DNA from: CAZFER01 sp964517495
GTDB taxonomy: Bacteria; Hinthialibacterota; Hinthialibacteria; Hinthialibacterales; Hinthialibacteraceae
Assembly (NCBI GenBank): GCA_964517495.1
Contig: CAZFER010000034.1
Coordinates: 1 to 62,374, forward strand
Direction: 5' to 3'
Length of the DNA stretch: 62,374 nt
Of this stretch, positions 7,078-16,441 are shown piece by piece. The translations under genes were made by a program, and so were the position numbers. Numbering within the stretch: position 1 is the stretch's first letter; each line of letters starts with the position of its first letter. Below the pieces are notes generated by a model. The model saw nothing but the letters and a program-made list of their open reading frames with translations. It ran no database searches and was not told the DNA's origin.

Positions 7078-8489
7078 CGTCCAAAGATGTTGTTCAAAAA
7101 AACAGCCCTTATGCTGGGGCACATATACTCATTGTTGATGACGATGAACACATGGCCAAAACTCTGTCCCGGGTATTAAGTGCTCAGGGTTATGAATGTT
7201 ATGTTGCGCTTAGTGGTGATCAAGGACTTGGCCTCATGCACGAAAAGCGGTTTGATTTGATCCTAACCGACTTGGTCATGCCCGGATTTGATGGTGTTAC
7301 CTTTGTTCGCAGCGTTAAATCCATCGATCCCAACATCCCTGTCATCATGATCACCGGCTATGGCTCCATCGATAACGCGGTCGAATCCATGAAGGCAGGT
7401 GTTTATCATTATCTCACCAAACCGGTTCGTTTGGCCGAATTACAAGTCTATGTTGAAAAAGCGCTAGCCTCTCATGAAATGCTCACCGAAGTTCATGAAT
7501 TAAAAGAACGTCTAAAGGATTATCAGGCCCAAAACCTTATTATTGGGAATAGCACAGCGATGCGTAAGGTGATCGCACAAGCGGAGCAGGTGGCTCCCAG
7601 TAGCGCCACTGTATTGATAACCGGCGAAACCGGCACTGGGAAAGAAATGATCGCCGATATGATTCATCGCATCAGCCCACGTAAAGATCAAGAAATGATC
7701 CGAGTCAATTGCGGAGCGCTACCGGAAAATCTGTTGGAGTCAGAACTATTCGGGCATGTCAAAGGGGCTTTTACCAATGCGTATAAAGATCATCAAGGCC
7801 GTTTTGAAAGCGCCAATGGTGGAACTATTTTTCTGGACGAAATTGGAGAAATGAGCCTCTCAGCCCAGGTGCGTCTTTTACGAGTACTTCAAGAGGGTGA
7901 ATTTGAACCGGTTGGAAGCAGTAAGCCAGTCAAAGTCGATGTTCGCGTCATAGCTGCAACCAATAAGAATCTTCAAGAACGGGTGAAACAAGGGAAATTT
8001 CGTGATGACTTATTTTATCGCATCAATGTTTTTCACTTGCGCTTGCCGCCCCTTCGTGAGCGTGAGGGGGATATCTCTCTTCTGGCTCACCATTTTGTTG
8101 AAAAATATGCCAAAAAGAACTCCAAGGAGATAGTTGGTTTGGGCCGCAATGCCTTGGAAGCCTTGGAAAAATATCACTGGCCGGGAAATGTTCGTGAATT
8201 GGAAAATGTCATTGAACACGGGGTAATCATGGCTCGTGGCAATCATATCGTGCTTGAGGATTTACCCGAATCGTTTTCAGGGGATAAACAGGATCAACCG
8301 AGCAAAATCGTAATCCCGCTGGGATTCTCGGCGCAACAATCAGAAGGCGTTATTTTGCGCAGGACATTGGAAATGACTCAAGGTGACAAGGAGGCTGCAG
8401 CGAAAATTCTCGGTTTCAGCCCCAGAACATTGTACCGAAAATTAAAAGAACATCACATCCCATCCTCATATGGTTCAGAGTCCAAATAA
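7074..8489 (+). CDS. NtrC-family sigma-54 response regulator
   Basis: The 471-residue protein has a receiver domain (residues 17-130, phospho-acceptor D66, conserved K116). The AAA+ domain carries Walker A GETGTGKE (184-191) and Walker B IFLDEI (252-257). A Fis-type helix-turn-helix sits near the C-terminus (GDKEAAAKILGFSPRTLYRKL). The sigma-54-contacting loop, normally GAFTGA, reads GAFTNA (231-236). The gene overlaps the globin-sensor kinase by 4 nt, so the two are almost certainly partners. The nearest visible sigma-54 promoter is at 4577, in front of the repeat RNA, which makes that RNA the obvious candidate target. The changed loop residue may affect open-complex formation, though such variants occur in the family. 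Confidence 0.92.
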   Translation: MTSKDVVQKNSPYAGAHILIVDDDEHMAKTLSRVLSAQGYECYVALSGDQGLGLMHEKRFDLILTDLVMPGFDGVTFVRSVKSIDPNIPVIMITGYGSIDNAVESMKAGVYHYLTKPVRLAELQVYVEKALASHEMLTEVHELKERLKDYQAQNLIIGNSTAMRKVIAQAEQVAPSSATVLITGETGTGKEMIADMIHRISPRKDQEMIRVNCGALPENLLESELFGHVKGAFTNAYKDHQGRFESANGGTIFLDEIGEMSLSAQVRLLRVLQEGEFEPVGSSKPVKVDVRVIAATNKNLQERVKQGKFRDDLFYRINVFHLRLPPLREREGDISLLAHHFVEKYAKKNSKEIVGLGRNALEALEKYHWPGNVRELENVIEHGVIMARGNHIVLEDLPESFSGDKQDQPSKIVIPLGFSAQQSEGVILRRTLEMTQGDKEAAAKILGFSPRTLYRKLKEHHIPSSYGSESK

Positions 8490-8520
8490 CCATGATATCT
8501 AAAAAAACAGGTGAACGTGG

Positions 8521-9810
8521 GTGACTACAGTTGGATTGATTTTGTTTGGTTTATTCTTTTTGTTACTCTTGTTTGAGGTTCCGGTTGCCTGTGCGTTGGG
8601 ATTATCCGCCGCTATTGTCATTTTCGTTTTCCAACTGAGTGATTTCCCCTTTCTATTAATCGGCCAACAACTTTTTTCTGCCTTTGATTCACCCTTGTTG
8701 TTAGCCATCCCCTTATTTTTGGTTGCAGGACATATGTTAGGCAAAAGCAGGTTATCAGCCTGCTTATTGGATTTTGTATTGATTACAGTTGGTTCAATCC
8801 GGGGCGGAGTGGCTATTGTTACGGTTATCGTTTCCCTTCTTTTTGCCGGTATTTCCGGTTCAGGCCCCGCTGATGTGGCTGCGTTGGGAGTGCTTTTATT
8901 CCCCATGCTGGTCAAATCAGGATTCACTCAGGAGCGGTCAGCATCCCTATTGGCCGCCGGAGGAGGAATCGGGATCATTGTACCGCCCAGTATCGCGTTG
9001 ATCATTTATGGGGTCGTCGCTGAGACATCGATTCCCAGGTTATTCCTGGCTGGTGTGTTTCCGGGTATGTTAATCAGTCTGTCCCTGATCATCGCTGTGT
9101 TGTTTTTATCACGGAAAGATTATATCCCGCAACAGAAACCTCCTTTAACGTGGAGTGTTTTGCAAGGCACTTTGTTGGCGCTCATCGCTCCCGGCATTAT
9201 TTTAGGGGGGATATACTTGGGGGTTTTCACCCCAACTGAATCAGCAGGTGCAGCAGTTCTCTATATATTTATTGTGGACCTACTTTTTTACCGTTCGCTT
9301 TTTAAATGGGACATTTTTATGGATGTGCTAACCCAGGCAGGCCGCAGTTCCGCGCAAATCCTGTTCATTATTGCGGGGGCGACCCTCTTTTCCTGGGTTT
9401 TGCATCAATCCCAACTGACGGAATCACTGGCCCGATGGATACTGACTGTCACCAGTTATAAGATCATTTTTCTTTTGATCGTCAATGTATTTCTGTTGAT
9501 TGTAGGGTGTTTTATCGACGCCATTTCCATTACCTACATTTTCGTCCCCATTTTTTTACCTGTGATGGAGGCGTTTGGTATCGATCCTGTTCATTTTGGG
9601 ATCATTCTTACAGTGAATCTGGCAATCGGTCAGATCACTCCTCCTGTGGGTGTGAACCTATTCGTTGCCTCCACTTTTTCTAAAATCGACATGGGACGCC
9701 TCAGCCGGGCCGTATTACCCTTTTTGTTGGCTGAAGGCTGCGCCTTGTTATTGATTACATTTGTACCTGATATCTCCCTTTGGTTGCCAGGATTTTTACA
9801 TTCACACTAA
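8521..9810 (+). CDS. dctM: TRAP transporter large permease (DctM-type)
   Basis: The 429-residue protein has about 12 hydrophobic segments and family-typical sequence such as LFAGISGSGPADVAALG, GGGIGIIVPPSIALIIYG and GQITPPVGVNLFVA. DctM is the ion-coupled large subunit of TRAP carriers, which import carboxylates, sialic acid or similar solutes with a small subunit DctQ and a periplasmic binding protein DctP. Neither partner is next to it. The start is GTG at 8521, 31 nt after the regulator gene and preceded by ACAGGTG. It may be co-transcribed with the globin-kinase/NtrC pair, which could sense or control carbon supply. Confidence 0.9.
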   Translation: MTTVGLILFGLFFLLLLFEVPVACALGLSAAIVIFVFQLSDFPFLLIGQQLFSAFDSPLLLAIPLFLVAGHMLGKSRLSACLLDFVLITVGSIRGGVAIVTVIVSLLFAGISGSGPADVAALGVLLFPMLVKSGFTQERSASLLAAGGGIGIIVPPSIALIIYGVVAETSIPRLFLAGVFPGMLISLSLIIAVLFLSRKDYIPQQKPPLTWSVLQGTLLALIAPGIILGGIYLGVFTPTESAGAAVLYIFIVDLLFYRSLFKWDIFMDVLTQAGRSSAQILFIIAGATLFSWVLHQSQLTESLARWILTVTSYKIIFLLIVNVFLLIVGCFIDAISITYIFVPIFLPVMEAFGIDPVHFGIILTVNLAIGQITPPVGVNLFVASTFSKIDMGRLSRAVLPFLLAEGCALLLITFVPDISLWLPGFLHSH

Positions 9811-9811
9811 T

Positions 9812-10018
9812 CTATCGATAGATTTCTTTGTTTCCCTTGGTTTTATGCTGAATATGAGCTTTATCACGTAACCGTTTCATAAATGGATCTTGATATTCTT
9901 GAGATGCAAGCCATTCCAATTCTTCCTCAAGAGTCATCCCTTCAATTTCACTTGAAATTTTCTTGCGAATAGAACGCATCATGGCAACAGCATCAAATTT
10001 TTTTTCATTCCGCTTCAT
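9812..10018 (-). CDS. Small partner protein of a PIN-domain gene (antitoxin-like)
   Basis: The start ATG at 10018 is chosen because GGAGG lies just before it, giving 68 residues beginning MKRNEKKFDAVAMMRSIR. The sequence is highly charged, with an acidic stretch EIEGMTLEEELEWLAS and a basic C-terminus. It overlaps the 3' end of the reconstructed PIN-domain gene, the usual layout of type II toxin-antitoxin pairs. The order here is toxin first, and the antitoxin role rests on context only. Confidence 0.55.
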   Translation of the reverse strand: MKRNEKKFDAVAMMRSIRKKISSEIEGMTLEEELEWLASQEYQDPFMKRLRDKAHIQHKTKGNKEIYR

Positions 10019-10468
10019 GAGGTAGAACCTCCCCAGGAGTACGAATTTCAAGGATTGAATATCCCTTTCTTAGATTAACAGTATTATAACCGTGAATCCG
10101 AAACAAATTAACAATATGTCTAAGTTCCAGCTAACAAGTACATCAACATTTGCAATGGTGGCAAAGGCAATGTGTTGTGCATCAGCACGCATTTTTTGAG
10201 ATACAACTTCTTCATTAATATAATCTTCTGCAAGTTCTATAACCTCTGAATCGAGTTGGATAACCACGATATTTTTCTCAGGAACTGATTTAAGATGTTT
10301 ACGTACAACTTCAGGTGCTTCTACTAACTCCTGCACTGTGAGAGATGATAACACTAATTTAAATTCACCTATGCTAAAACATTCCATAAGCTGAAGTGAA
10401 TGTTCTTTAAATTCTTCATCTTCACAACCACCAACAACTGAGGTATCTATATAGACTCGAGATTTCAT
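10005..10468 (-). pseudogene. PIN-domain toxin-like gene with a C-terminal frameshift
   Basis: The reading frame from ATG 10468 gives a PIN domain: YIDTSVVGG near the N-terminus with the first acidic residue, SSLTVQELVEAP, and RADAQHIAFATI with a later Asp. After VSWN (near 10124) the frame drifts into hydrophobic nonsense and stops at 10070. In another frame the sequence continues RHIVNLFRIHGYNTVNL, the expected PIN-family tail, to a stop at 10005-10007 that overlaps the downstream small gene. One missing base near 10120-10125 explains this; restored, the protein is about 154 residues. PIN proteins are RNases and often VapC-type toxins. The frameshift may be a true inactivating mutation or a homopolymer error (CTT AGA for CTTT AGA). 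It starts 3 nt after the sulfatase gene. Confidence 0.75.
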
Positions 10469-10471
10469 ACC

Positions 10472-11887
10472 TTACCGCTTTGCCAATTGATCCTCAACAG
10501 GTTTCACTGTGGCTTTGTGTTTTTCAGCCTCTTTCAAAATATCCTTAATGACATCAGGATGTTGATCGGCAATGTTGTATTGTTCGCCGGGATCATGGCC
10601 CAAGTGATAAAGCAGCGGTGGATCGTGATGAGTAGCCTCCCCTCCACCGTAGGCAGGTTTTGTAATGAAATGGGCTTTAAACGGTCCTTTACGCAAAGCA
10701 TACAAATCTGCTCCGCGATAAAAATACATGATATTTCGGGGGCTACTTTGATTTTCAAAAAGTACGGGTGAAAGATCGTAACCGTCATAGGTGCGATCAT
10801 CAGGAATGTCAACACCGGCCAACTGGCAAATCGTGGGTAATAAATCCAAGGTGGAACCCATACCGGTTACGACGCCGGTTTTCACTTTTCCAGGCCACCA
10901 AAAGATGGTTGGCTCGCGCATACCACCGTCAAATGTGCACCCCTTCCCTTCTCTTAACAATCCTGCTGAACCACCCTGCTCATCAAAAATTAACCAAGGA
11001 CCATTGTCTGAGGTAAAAACCACGAGCGTATTATCATCCAAACCTTCCTCACGCAAAGTTTTTAGAATTTGACCGGCCCCCCAATCAATTTCTTCAATTA
11101 CATCGCCATATAATCCGCGAAAACTGGTATCACGAAACTTATCCGATGTGAACAAGGGAACATGTGGAAGACTATGGGCCAAATAAAGGAAAAATGGTTT
11201 GTCTTTGTTAGCCCTGATAAATTTGATTGACTCTTCGGTATAGCGTTTGGTTATTGTGTTTTGATCGGCAGGCCGTTCGATAATTTCTTCATTACGCATC
11301 AAAGGAACATTGAAGTATTCTATTTTGGGTTCATCAAACGCTTTGCGGCCAATATTCACGGTCTTATCCATATCATTACTGTAAGGAATACCAAAATATG
11401 AATCAAAACCATGGCTGGTGGGCAGAAATTGTTTATGATGCCCCAAATGCCATTTCCCCACACAGCCAGTGGCATAGCCTTTGCTTTTTAACGCCTGGGC
11501 GATGGTGATTTCACGCTGGGGCAAGCCGCCTTTTGAATCGGGAAAGAGGACGCGGCGTTTGTTGCTGCACATTCCACTGCGGATAGGCAAGCGTCCCGTT
11601 AATAGCCCAGCCCGGCTTGGTGTGCACACACTGGCTGCCGCATAAAAATTGGTCCATTTCTGACCCTGACGCGCCATCCGGTCCAATTGGGGGGTTTGAA
11701 TGGTGGGATGACCAAATACCCCTAAATCACCATAGCCTAAATCATCACAGAAGATAACAACAAAGTTGGGTAATTTTCCATTTTCACTTTCTTGTGTCTT
11801 TGCCGATAAAGCAGGCAGCATCATCATCGATGCACCTAAACCGGCTTGCTTTAAAAATTCACGACGTGGTTGATTTGCTTTCATCAT
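10472..11887 (-). CDS. Tat-exported Cys-type sulfatase (arylsulfatase family)
   Basis: The 471-residue protein opens with a twin-arginine signal (RREFLKQAGLGAS, then MMMLPALSA). It continues with the sulfatase metal site FCDDLGYGDLG (D48, D49) and the active-site signature C88-T-P-S-R. The cysteine of that signature is oxidised to formylglycine. GKWHLGHH and TSDNGPW are further family motifs. It should hydrolyse sulfate esters of organic compounds or polysaccharides in the periplasm; the substrate cannot be told. GGGGAG precedes the start. A formylglycine-enzyme-like domain is encoded at the far end of the window (58269-61538), but as part of a fusion, so it need not be the activating enzyme. 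Confidence 0.92.
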   Translation of the reverse strand: MMKANQPRREFLKQAGLGASMMMLPALSAKTQESENGKLPNFVVIFCDDLGYGDLGVFGHPTIQTPQLDRMARQGQKWTNFYAAASVCTPSRAGLLTGRLPIRSGMCSNKRRVLFPDSKGGLPQREITIAQALKSKGYATGCVGKWHLGHHKQFLPTSHGFDSYFGIPYSNDMDKTVNIGRKAFDEPKIEYFNVPLMRNEEIIERPADQNTITKRYTEESIKFIRANKDKPFFLYLAHSLPHVPLFTSDKFRDTSFRGLYGDVIEEIDWGAGQILKTLREEGLDDNTLVVFTSDNGPWLIFDEQGGSAGLLREGKGCTFDGGMREPTIFWWPGKVKTGVVTGMGSTLDLLPTICQLAGVDIPDDRTYDGYDLSPVLFENQSSPRNIMYFYRGADLYALRKGPFKAHFITKPAYGGGEATHHDPPLLYHLGHDPGEQYNIADQHPDVIKDILKEAEKHKATVKPVEDQLAKR

Positions 11888-12020
11888 ATAAACTCCCCTA
11901 TTTTGTTATCAAGTCATTCTTTGAATACCTATTAAAACACACAATGGAACCATTTTCCATTAACAATCGTAACATGTCATCCACATGCTGTGAAAAATAT
12001 TGAAAAATTTCAATTGGCCC

Positions 12021-12140
12021 CACAATTCCTCCCCCAATGAAATGGGGGAGGTTAGGAGGGGGTTAAAGGATTGTGCTCAATGTTTTCTTATCAACCCTCC
12101 CCTAGCCCCTTGCAATCTTGAGAGGGGAATGGAACTTCAC
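12021..12140. repeat. Dispersed GC-rich repeat, family A, copy 3
   Basis: Contains the hairpin CTCCCCCAATGAAATGGGGG plus GGTTAGGAGGGGGTT. An inverted half, CAACCCTCCCCTAGCCCC, follows and ends in GAGAGGGGAATGGAACTTC. It fills most of the sulfatase-kinase intergenic space and abuts the 3' end of the kinase gene, whose stop codon is at 12137-12139. Confidence 0.75.
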
Positions 12141-13669
12141 ATGTCAATACTCTTATGAATAATTTTATATACATTCTGTAGATTTTCAGGGATTTGGGAT
12201 ACAACTGTTTCGTACCGATCTTTATACTGTTCATGAGCATCCATGTCAGGATTAACGGTTTCCAATGGAATTTGGATCTGTGCCAATGCATCATCAACAT
12301 CACGATAAACACCGCCGCCAATTCCAGCTAAAACAGCGGCGCCCAGCATGGTCGCTTCGACATCTTTAAGTACATCCAAACTGCGGCCACATACATCCGC
12401 TTTCATTTGCATCCAGAAGGGATTTTTCTGTCCCCCGCCAGCCACTCGAATAGACTGCGCTTTGGTCCCCAGACTCTGTTCAATAGCGTTGATTTGTTGA
12501 TACATCTGGTATGACAGGGCTTCAAATGTGGCTCGGGCAATATCGTTACGATTGGTTTGGGTCGTCATTCCCAGGATGGTTCCCAAGGGATCATACATCT
12601 GGGCAGGGCCCATACCACGAACCAACGCGGGTAATATACAGACATTTTTTGCACCCAGGGGTGATTGAGCCGCTTCATTGATCATCGTCCCATAATCAGA
12701 TGTATCACGATAAAAATGATTTCGAATCCATTCAATCACTCCACCTGCCAGCATCAAGGCCTGGTAGTTCCACCAACCGGCGATGGCGTGGCATTCCCAA
12801 TCCAAACCCTGTGAATATTCTGTTTCAGATGGGCGGCAAAAATCAGTGATGGCCATTAAAATTTCCCACGTGCCATTGATATCCAGGAACGTATCTTTAC
12901 TATTGATCCCCGAACCAATAATGGCCATTTCGGTATCATGTCCGCCGGTGGCCACCACGGAGCTTTCAGGGATTCCACTTTCTTCGGAGGCTTTTTTGCT
13001 AACCGTCCCTACTCGAGAGCCGGATTCATGGAGAGGGCTGAAAAACTGGCTGTTCAGGCCAACATCCGCCAGCAAATCCTCCGCCCATGTCCGTTTCGCC
13101 AAATCCAAACACATCATGGTCGAGGCAATGGTGCTTTCCGTGGAAAATTCACCGGTTAATTTGTAAACGATAAAATCCTGCACATGTAGCCAATAATCGG
13201 CTTGCTCCAAAGCGTTAGGAGCGTTCTCCTTTAGCCAAACCAAACGATTCAAGGTATTTATTGGATAGTTATGATAGCCAGTGGTTTTATAAATTCTCTC
13301 TTTGCCAATTTTTTTTGATATGGCTTCACATTGAGGCACGGTCCGAGTGCAATGCCAGCTGATGCACGGATAGAGCATTTCGCCGTTTTTTGTCATCGGT
13401 ACGCCATCCGCCCCAAAACCCGTCACAGCAATACCTTTTACTTCCGCTTGCGCTCCAAACTCATCTAACACGCGTTTTGAGCACGCACAGATCGATTGCC
13501 AAATCTCTTCCAAATCCCAAATACGCCATTCCGGGGGAGAGTCTGGTTGAGGTTTAGGACCGTTGGGACGATCTGCCACGGCGATTAAACGCCCATCCAG
13601 GGAATATAAACCGGTTTTAACGCTGGTTGCTCCAATATCGATCGCTAACAGGACCGCTGATTCACTCAT
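12137..13669 (-). CDS. FGGY-family carbohydrate kinase, L-fuculokinase-like
   Basis: The 510-residue protein has the FGGY phosphate-binding start AIDIGATSVKTGLYS, a sugar-site region with ISWHCTRT, and GGHDTEMAIIGSG near residue 240. The C-terminal ATP-domain motif VAGGGQKNPFWMQ and late GAAVLAG are also present. The GGHDT block is close to fuculokinases, while the overall length also fits xylulokinases. It would phosphorylate a keto-sugar or polyol with ATP. The sulfatase lies downstream on the same strand, across a repeat element, which would suit breakdown of sulfated fucose-rich polysaccharide. That link is inference. GAGG precedes the ATG. Confidence 0.85.
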   Translation of the reverse strand: MSESAVLLAIDIGATSVKTGLYSLDGRLIAVADRPNGPKPQPDSPPEWRIWDLEEIWQSICACSKRVLDEFGAQAEVKGIAVTGFGADGVPMTKNGEMLYPCISWHCTRTVPQCEAISKKIGKERIYKTTGYHNYPINTLNRLVWLKENAPNALEQADYWLHVQDFIVYKLTGEFSTESTIASTMMCLDLAKRTWAEDLLADVGLNSQFFSPLHESGSRVGTVSKKASEESGIPESSVVATGGHDTEMAIIGSGINSKDTFLDINGTWEILMAITDFCRPSETEYSQGLDWECHAIAGWWNYQALMLAGGVIEWIRNHFYRDTSDYGTMINEAAQSPLGAKNVCILPALVRGMGPAQMYDPLGTILGMTTQTNRNDIARATFEALSYQMYQQINAIEQSLGTKAQSIRVAGGGQKNPFWMQMKADVCGRSLDVLKDVEATMLGAAVLAGIGGGVYRDVDDALAQIQIPLETVNPDMDAHEQYKDRYETVVSQIPENLQNVYKIIHKSIDM

Positions 13670-13931
13670 AATTGAACCTCACTCGTTGTTGGAATAGTCA
13701 AGCAAAGTATGAAATATCAACGGTAGGATGACAAGGTACAGAGGATCGCAGGCTAATTGGGACCTGTGCGTTCAAGGATCAAGTATTGAGCGTCGATGCG
13801 GTCAATCAAAAGCCAATCCGGCTCAATCGCAAAGAAAGTTTACTGGAAGCGTAAACGCGTTTTATCTGTATGGTAAATCGACGAGCAATTTAATGAGGCC
13901 GGCTTTTGTGGAAAAATAAGAGGAATTACGC

Positions 13932-13972
13932 AGCCGGACGAATATTTTTTATAAAAATCCGTCCGGCTTTTA
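13932..13972 (+). terminator. Hairpin with T-run between kinase and membrane protein genes
   Basis: AGCCGGACG (13932-13940) pairs with CGTCCGGCT (13960-13968) around an A/T-rich 19-nt loop, then TTTTA on the plus strand. It sits past the end of the minus-strand gene at 13992, but its T-run favours plus-strand transcription. The rest of 13670-13931 has no supported gene. A 40-codon protein-like stretch without a start lies near 13730-13850. Confidence 0.45.
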
Positions 13973-13991
13973 TGAGGGTTTTTCGAAAGGA

Positions 13992-14582
13992 TTAATAATT
14001 TAATTCGGTTATGTTTTCAGTATAAAAGGTTAAGCTTTCATCCGTTAAATCTTTCAAAGGATCCTTCAGGTCAATATCGTTAAATGGCACTTTAACGATT
14101 TTTCCTTTGGCATCCCGATAAATTAAACTGGTTCGTCCGTCTTTCAGAGTAATCAATCCTGATCGTTGGAGACCGCCATTATCCATAAATGTCAAACTGG
14201 CGCCCTCTTGATTGAGGCCAAATGCCGCTTTCCGAATACCTTGTTCGTCGTAGACATGCACTCCCGGTTCATTATCTGTACTTGCTAAAGAAATGCTGGG
14301 CAATCCTTGCTCGTTAAAAAGAGATACCATGGTCCTGGTTTCAGTGGCACTCAATTCTGCCCGAACGATTCCATTGGCATCCTCTAAAATGATCGATTTG
14401 GCTCGAATCACTTCGCGTGGAATGAGGTCCATCCCAAAACGTTCTGTTATTCCAGCAAGCAATAACAGCATCGTGCATGTAAAGACGATATATACCATTC
14501 GACGCAATTTTTGATTACTTTTTTCCAGATGGGTAAGTTTGTCTTGCAGTTGTTGGGGGGTTGGGGAGGAGTTCATCATCAT
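13992..14582 (-). CDS. Membrane-anchored protein of unknown function
   Basis: The first of three ATGs at 14582 follows AGAAGGTG, giving 196 residues. An N-terminal coiled-coil-like stretch (QQLQDKLTHLEKSNQKLRR) is followed by one membrane segment (VYIVFTCTMLLLLAGI). The outer domain has repeating short strands of the form 'L.D..G..R..L', for example IILEDANGIVRAEL, LASTDNEPGVHVYDEQGIRK and LTFMDNGGLQRSGLI. These suggest a beta-rich repeat fold. No enzyme motif is seen. It is divergent from the photolyase gene. Confidence 0.65.
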   Translation of the reverse strand: MMMNSSPTPQQLQDKLTHLEKSNQKLRRMVYIVFTCTMLLLLAGITERFGMDLIPREVIRAKSIILEDANGIVRAELSATETRTMVSLFNEQGLPSISLASTDNEPGVHVYDEQGIRKAAFGLNQEGASLTFMDNGGLQRSGLITLKDGRTSLIYRDAKGKIVKVPFNDIDLKDPLKDLTDESLTFYTENITELNY

Positions 14583-14887
14583 ACACCTTCTCTTTCCTGC
14601 TAGTACATTCATGATAACCAAACCACTTAATGAAACCTGATAACATAATACGATCCTCCCCAAGAAAAAGTTTCAATAAGTTGTTGGTATTCAAAACGAA
14701 AAATACACTTAAATGAAATCTTATTTAAAGATATCGCAAAAAAAATAAAATGACAACTAATTTTTGAATTCTCTTGATTTTTAAACGTATTCCAATTGAA
14801 AACGTAACGATATAACATATCGAAAACAATTTGGACTCAGCTAATTTTTTCTTGTTTATTTTCACGAGTCATTGGATTGATATATTT

Positions 14888-16354
14888 ATGGCAAAAAAAA
14901 GTTCTCCATCCACCATCGTTTGGTTTCGCCAGGATTTACGCTTAGGGGATAATCCCGCTTTCTATAATGCCGTCGCAAAAGGGAATCCAATTGTTCCATT
15001 ATATATATGGGTTCCAGAGGAAGAGGGTGTGTGGCCGCCCGGTGGTGCATCCTGCGTGTGGCTTCATCACGCTTTGACAAAGTTAGAACACAAACTAAGC
15101 CAACGGAATTGCCGCCTTATTATCCGCAAAGGGGGATCGTTATCCCAACTTCAAGAGGTCTTGAATGAATCCAATGCCAACGCAATTTATTGGAATCGCC
15201 GCTATGAACCTTACGCGCTGGAGCGGGATAAAAAAGTAAAGTCATATTTTCAGAACTTGGGGCTGGACGTGCGATCGTTCAATGCGAGTCTATTATACGA
15301 ACCCTGGGAAATAAAAAATCAAAGTGGCCATTGTTACAAAGTTTTTACTCCTTATTACAAAGCATTGAATACCATGCCTTCGCCGGACATTCCCTTGAAT
15401 TGTCTACAAAGGATTCCGGCTCCCAAGCAATGGCCTGATTCATTATCAATCGAACAATTGGGCCTTTTAGCAAAGATCACATGGTACGAAGGCATATTGG
15501 AACATTGGACTCCGGGTGAGGATGGGGCATACCAGCGGTTTCTTGATTATTGTAAACAAGGTGTTGAAGCATATGATGAAGAACGCAATTTCCCTGCCCG
15601 GGCAAACACCTCCAGGCTTTCGCCTCATTTGCATTTTGGTGAGATCAGTCCCCGTCATATCTGGCATACGCTTCACCAACAGTTAAAAAAATCGAATAAC
15701 AACACCTTTCGTACTAATGTAATGTCCTTTCTCCGTGAATTAATCTGGCGTGAATTTTCCTATCACCTCCTTTATCACTTTCCTGAAACGACGGAAAATC
15801 CTTTGCGTAGTGAATTCGAAAATTTCCCTTGGCGAAATGATCCAGCCGCCTTAAAAGCGTGGCAACAGGGAAAAACAGGTTACCCATTGGTTGATGCTGG
15901 AATGCGTGAATTATGGCATACGGGTTGGATGCATAACCGGGTAAGGATGGTGGCTGCATCCTTTTTGGTGAAGCATTTGTTGATTCACTGGCATGAAGGG
16001 GCGCGTTGGTTTTGGGATACGCTGGTGGATGCCGATTTGGCCAATAACACCATGGGCTGGCAGTGGACAGCAGGGTGTGGAGCCGATGCAGCCCCTTATT
16101 TTCGAATATTTAATCCCATCACCCAAAGCGAAAAGTTTGATTCTTCAGGAGAATACATCAGGCGTTGGGTACCTGAGATAGCACAGTTACCCAACAAGTG
16201 GATCCATAAACCCTGGCTGGCTCCACAGCACATTCTCACAGAGGCCGACATAAAGATTGGTAGCAATTACCCCTTTCCAATCGTTGATCACTCGGTGGCT
16301 CGCCAGCGTGCTTTGGATGCATATGAGGTGATAAAGAAAAAATCTCGCAAATGA
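14888..16354 (+). CDS. phr: Deoxyribodipyrimidine photolyase (cryptochrome/photolyase family)
   Basis: The ATG at 14888 gives 488 residues beginning MAKKSSPSTIVWFRQDLRLG, the expected N-terminus of the family. An upstream TTG would add 19 hydrophobic residues and is not favoured, though the Shine-Dalgarno is weak for both. The FAD-binding half shows HLHFGEISPRHIW, FLRELIWREFSYHLLYHFP, PLVDAGMRELWHTGWMHNR and WQWTAGCGADAAPYFRIFNP. These match CPD photolyases, which use FADH- and light to split cyclobutane pyrimidine dimers. It implies life with light exposure. Confidence 0.92.
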   Translation: MAKKSSPSTIVWFRQDLRLGDNPAFYNAVAKGNPIVPLYIWVPEEEGVWPPGGASCVWLHHALTKLEHKLSQRNCRLIIRKGGSLSQLQEVLNESNANAIYWNRRYEPYALERDKKVKSYFQNLGLDVRSFNASLLYEPWEIKNQSGHCYKVFTPYYKALNTMPSPDIPLNCLQRIPAPKQWPDSLSIEQLGLLAKITWYEGILEHWTPGEDGAYQRFLDYCKQGVEAYDEERNFPARANTSRLSPHLHFGEISPRHIWHTLHQQLKKSNNNTFRTNVMSFLRELIWREFSYHLLYHFPETTENPLRSEFENFPWRNDPAALKAWQQGKTGYPLVDAGMRELWHTGWMHNRVRMVAASFLVKHLLIHWHEGARWFWDTLVDADLANNTMGWQWTAGCGADAAPYFRIFNPITQSEKFDSSGEYIRRWVPEIAQLPNKWIHKPWLAPQHILTEADIKIGSNYPFPIVDHSVARQRALDAYEVIKKKSRK

Positions 16355-16441
16355 TTGAAATCATCTTTAAAACCTTGGCGGTCCAGCGTTTTCCTATTAA
16401 GTTATTTCTGTACAAAATTAACCAAAGAAAGGATCACACCA

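Noticed and set aside
13728..13919. A 63-codon plus-strand frame between the kinase and membrane protein genes.
   Set aside because: Composition is not protein-like, and a different frame looks more coding but has no start; no Shine-Dalgarno.
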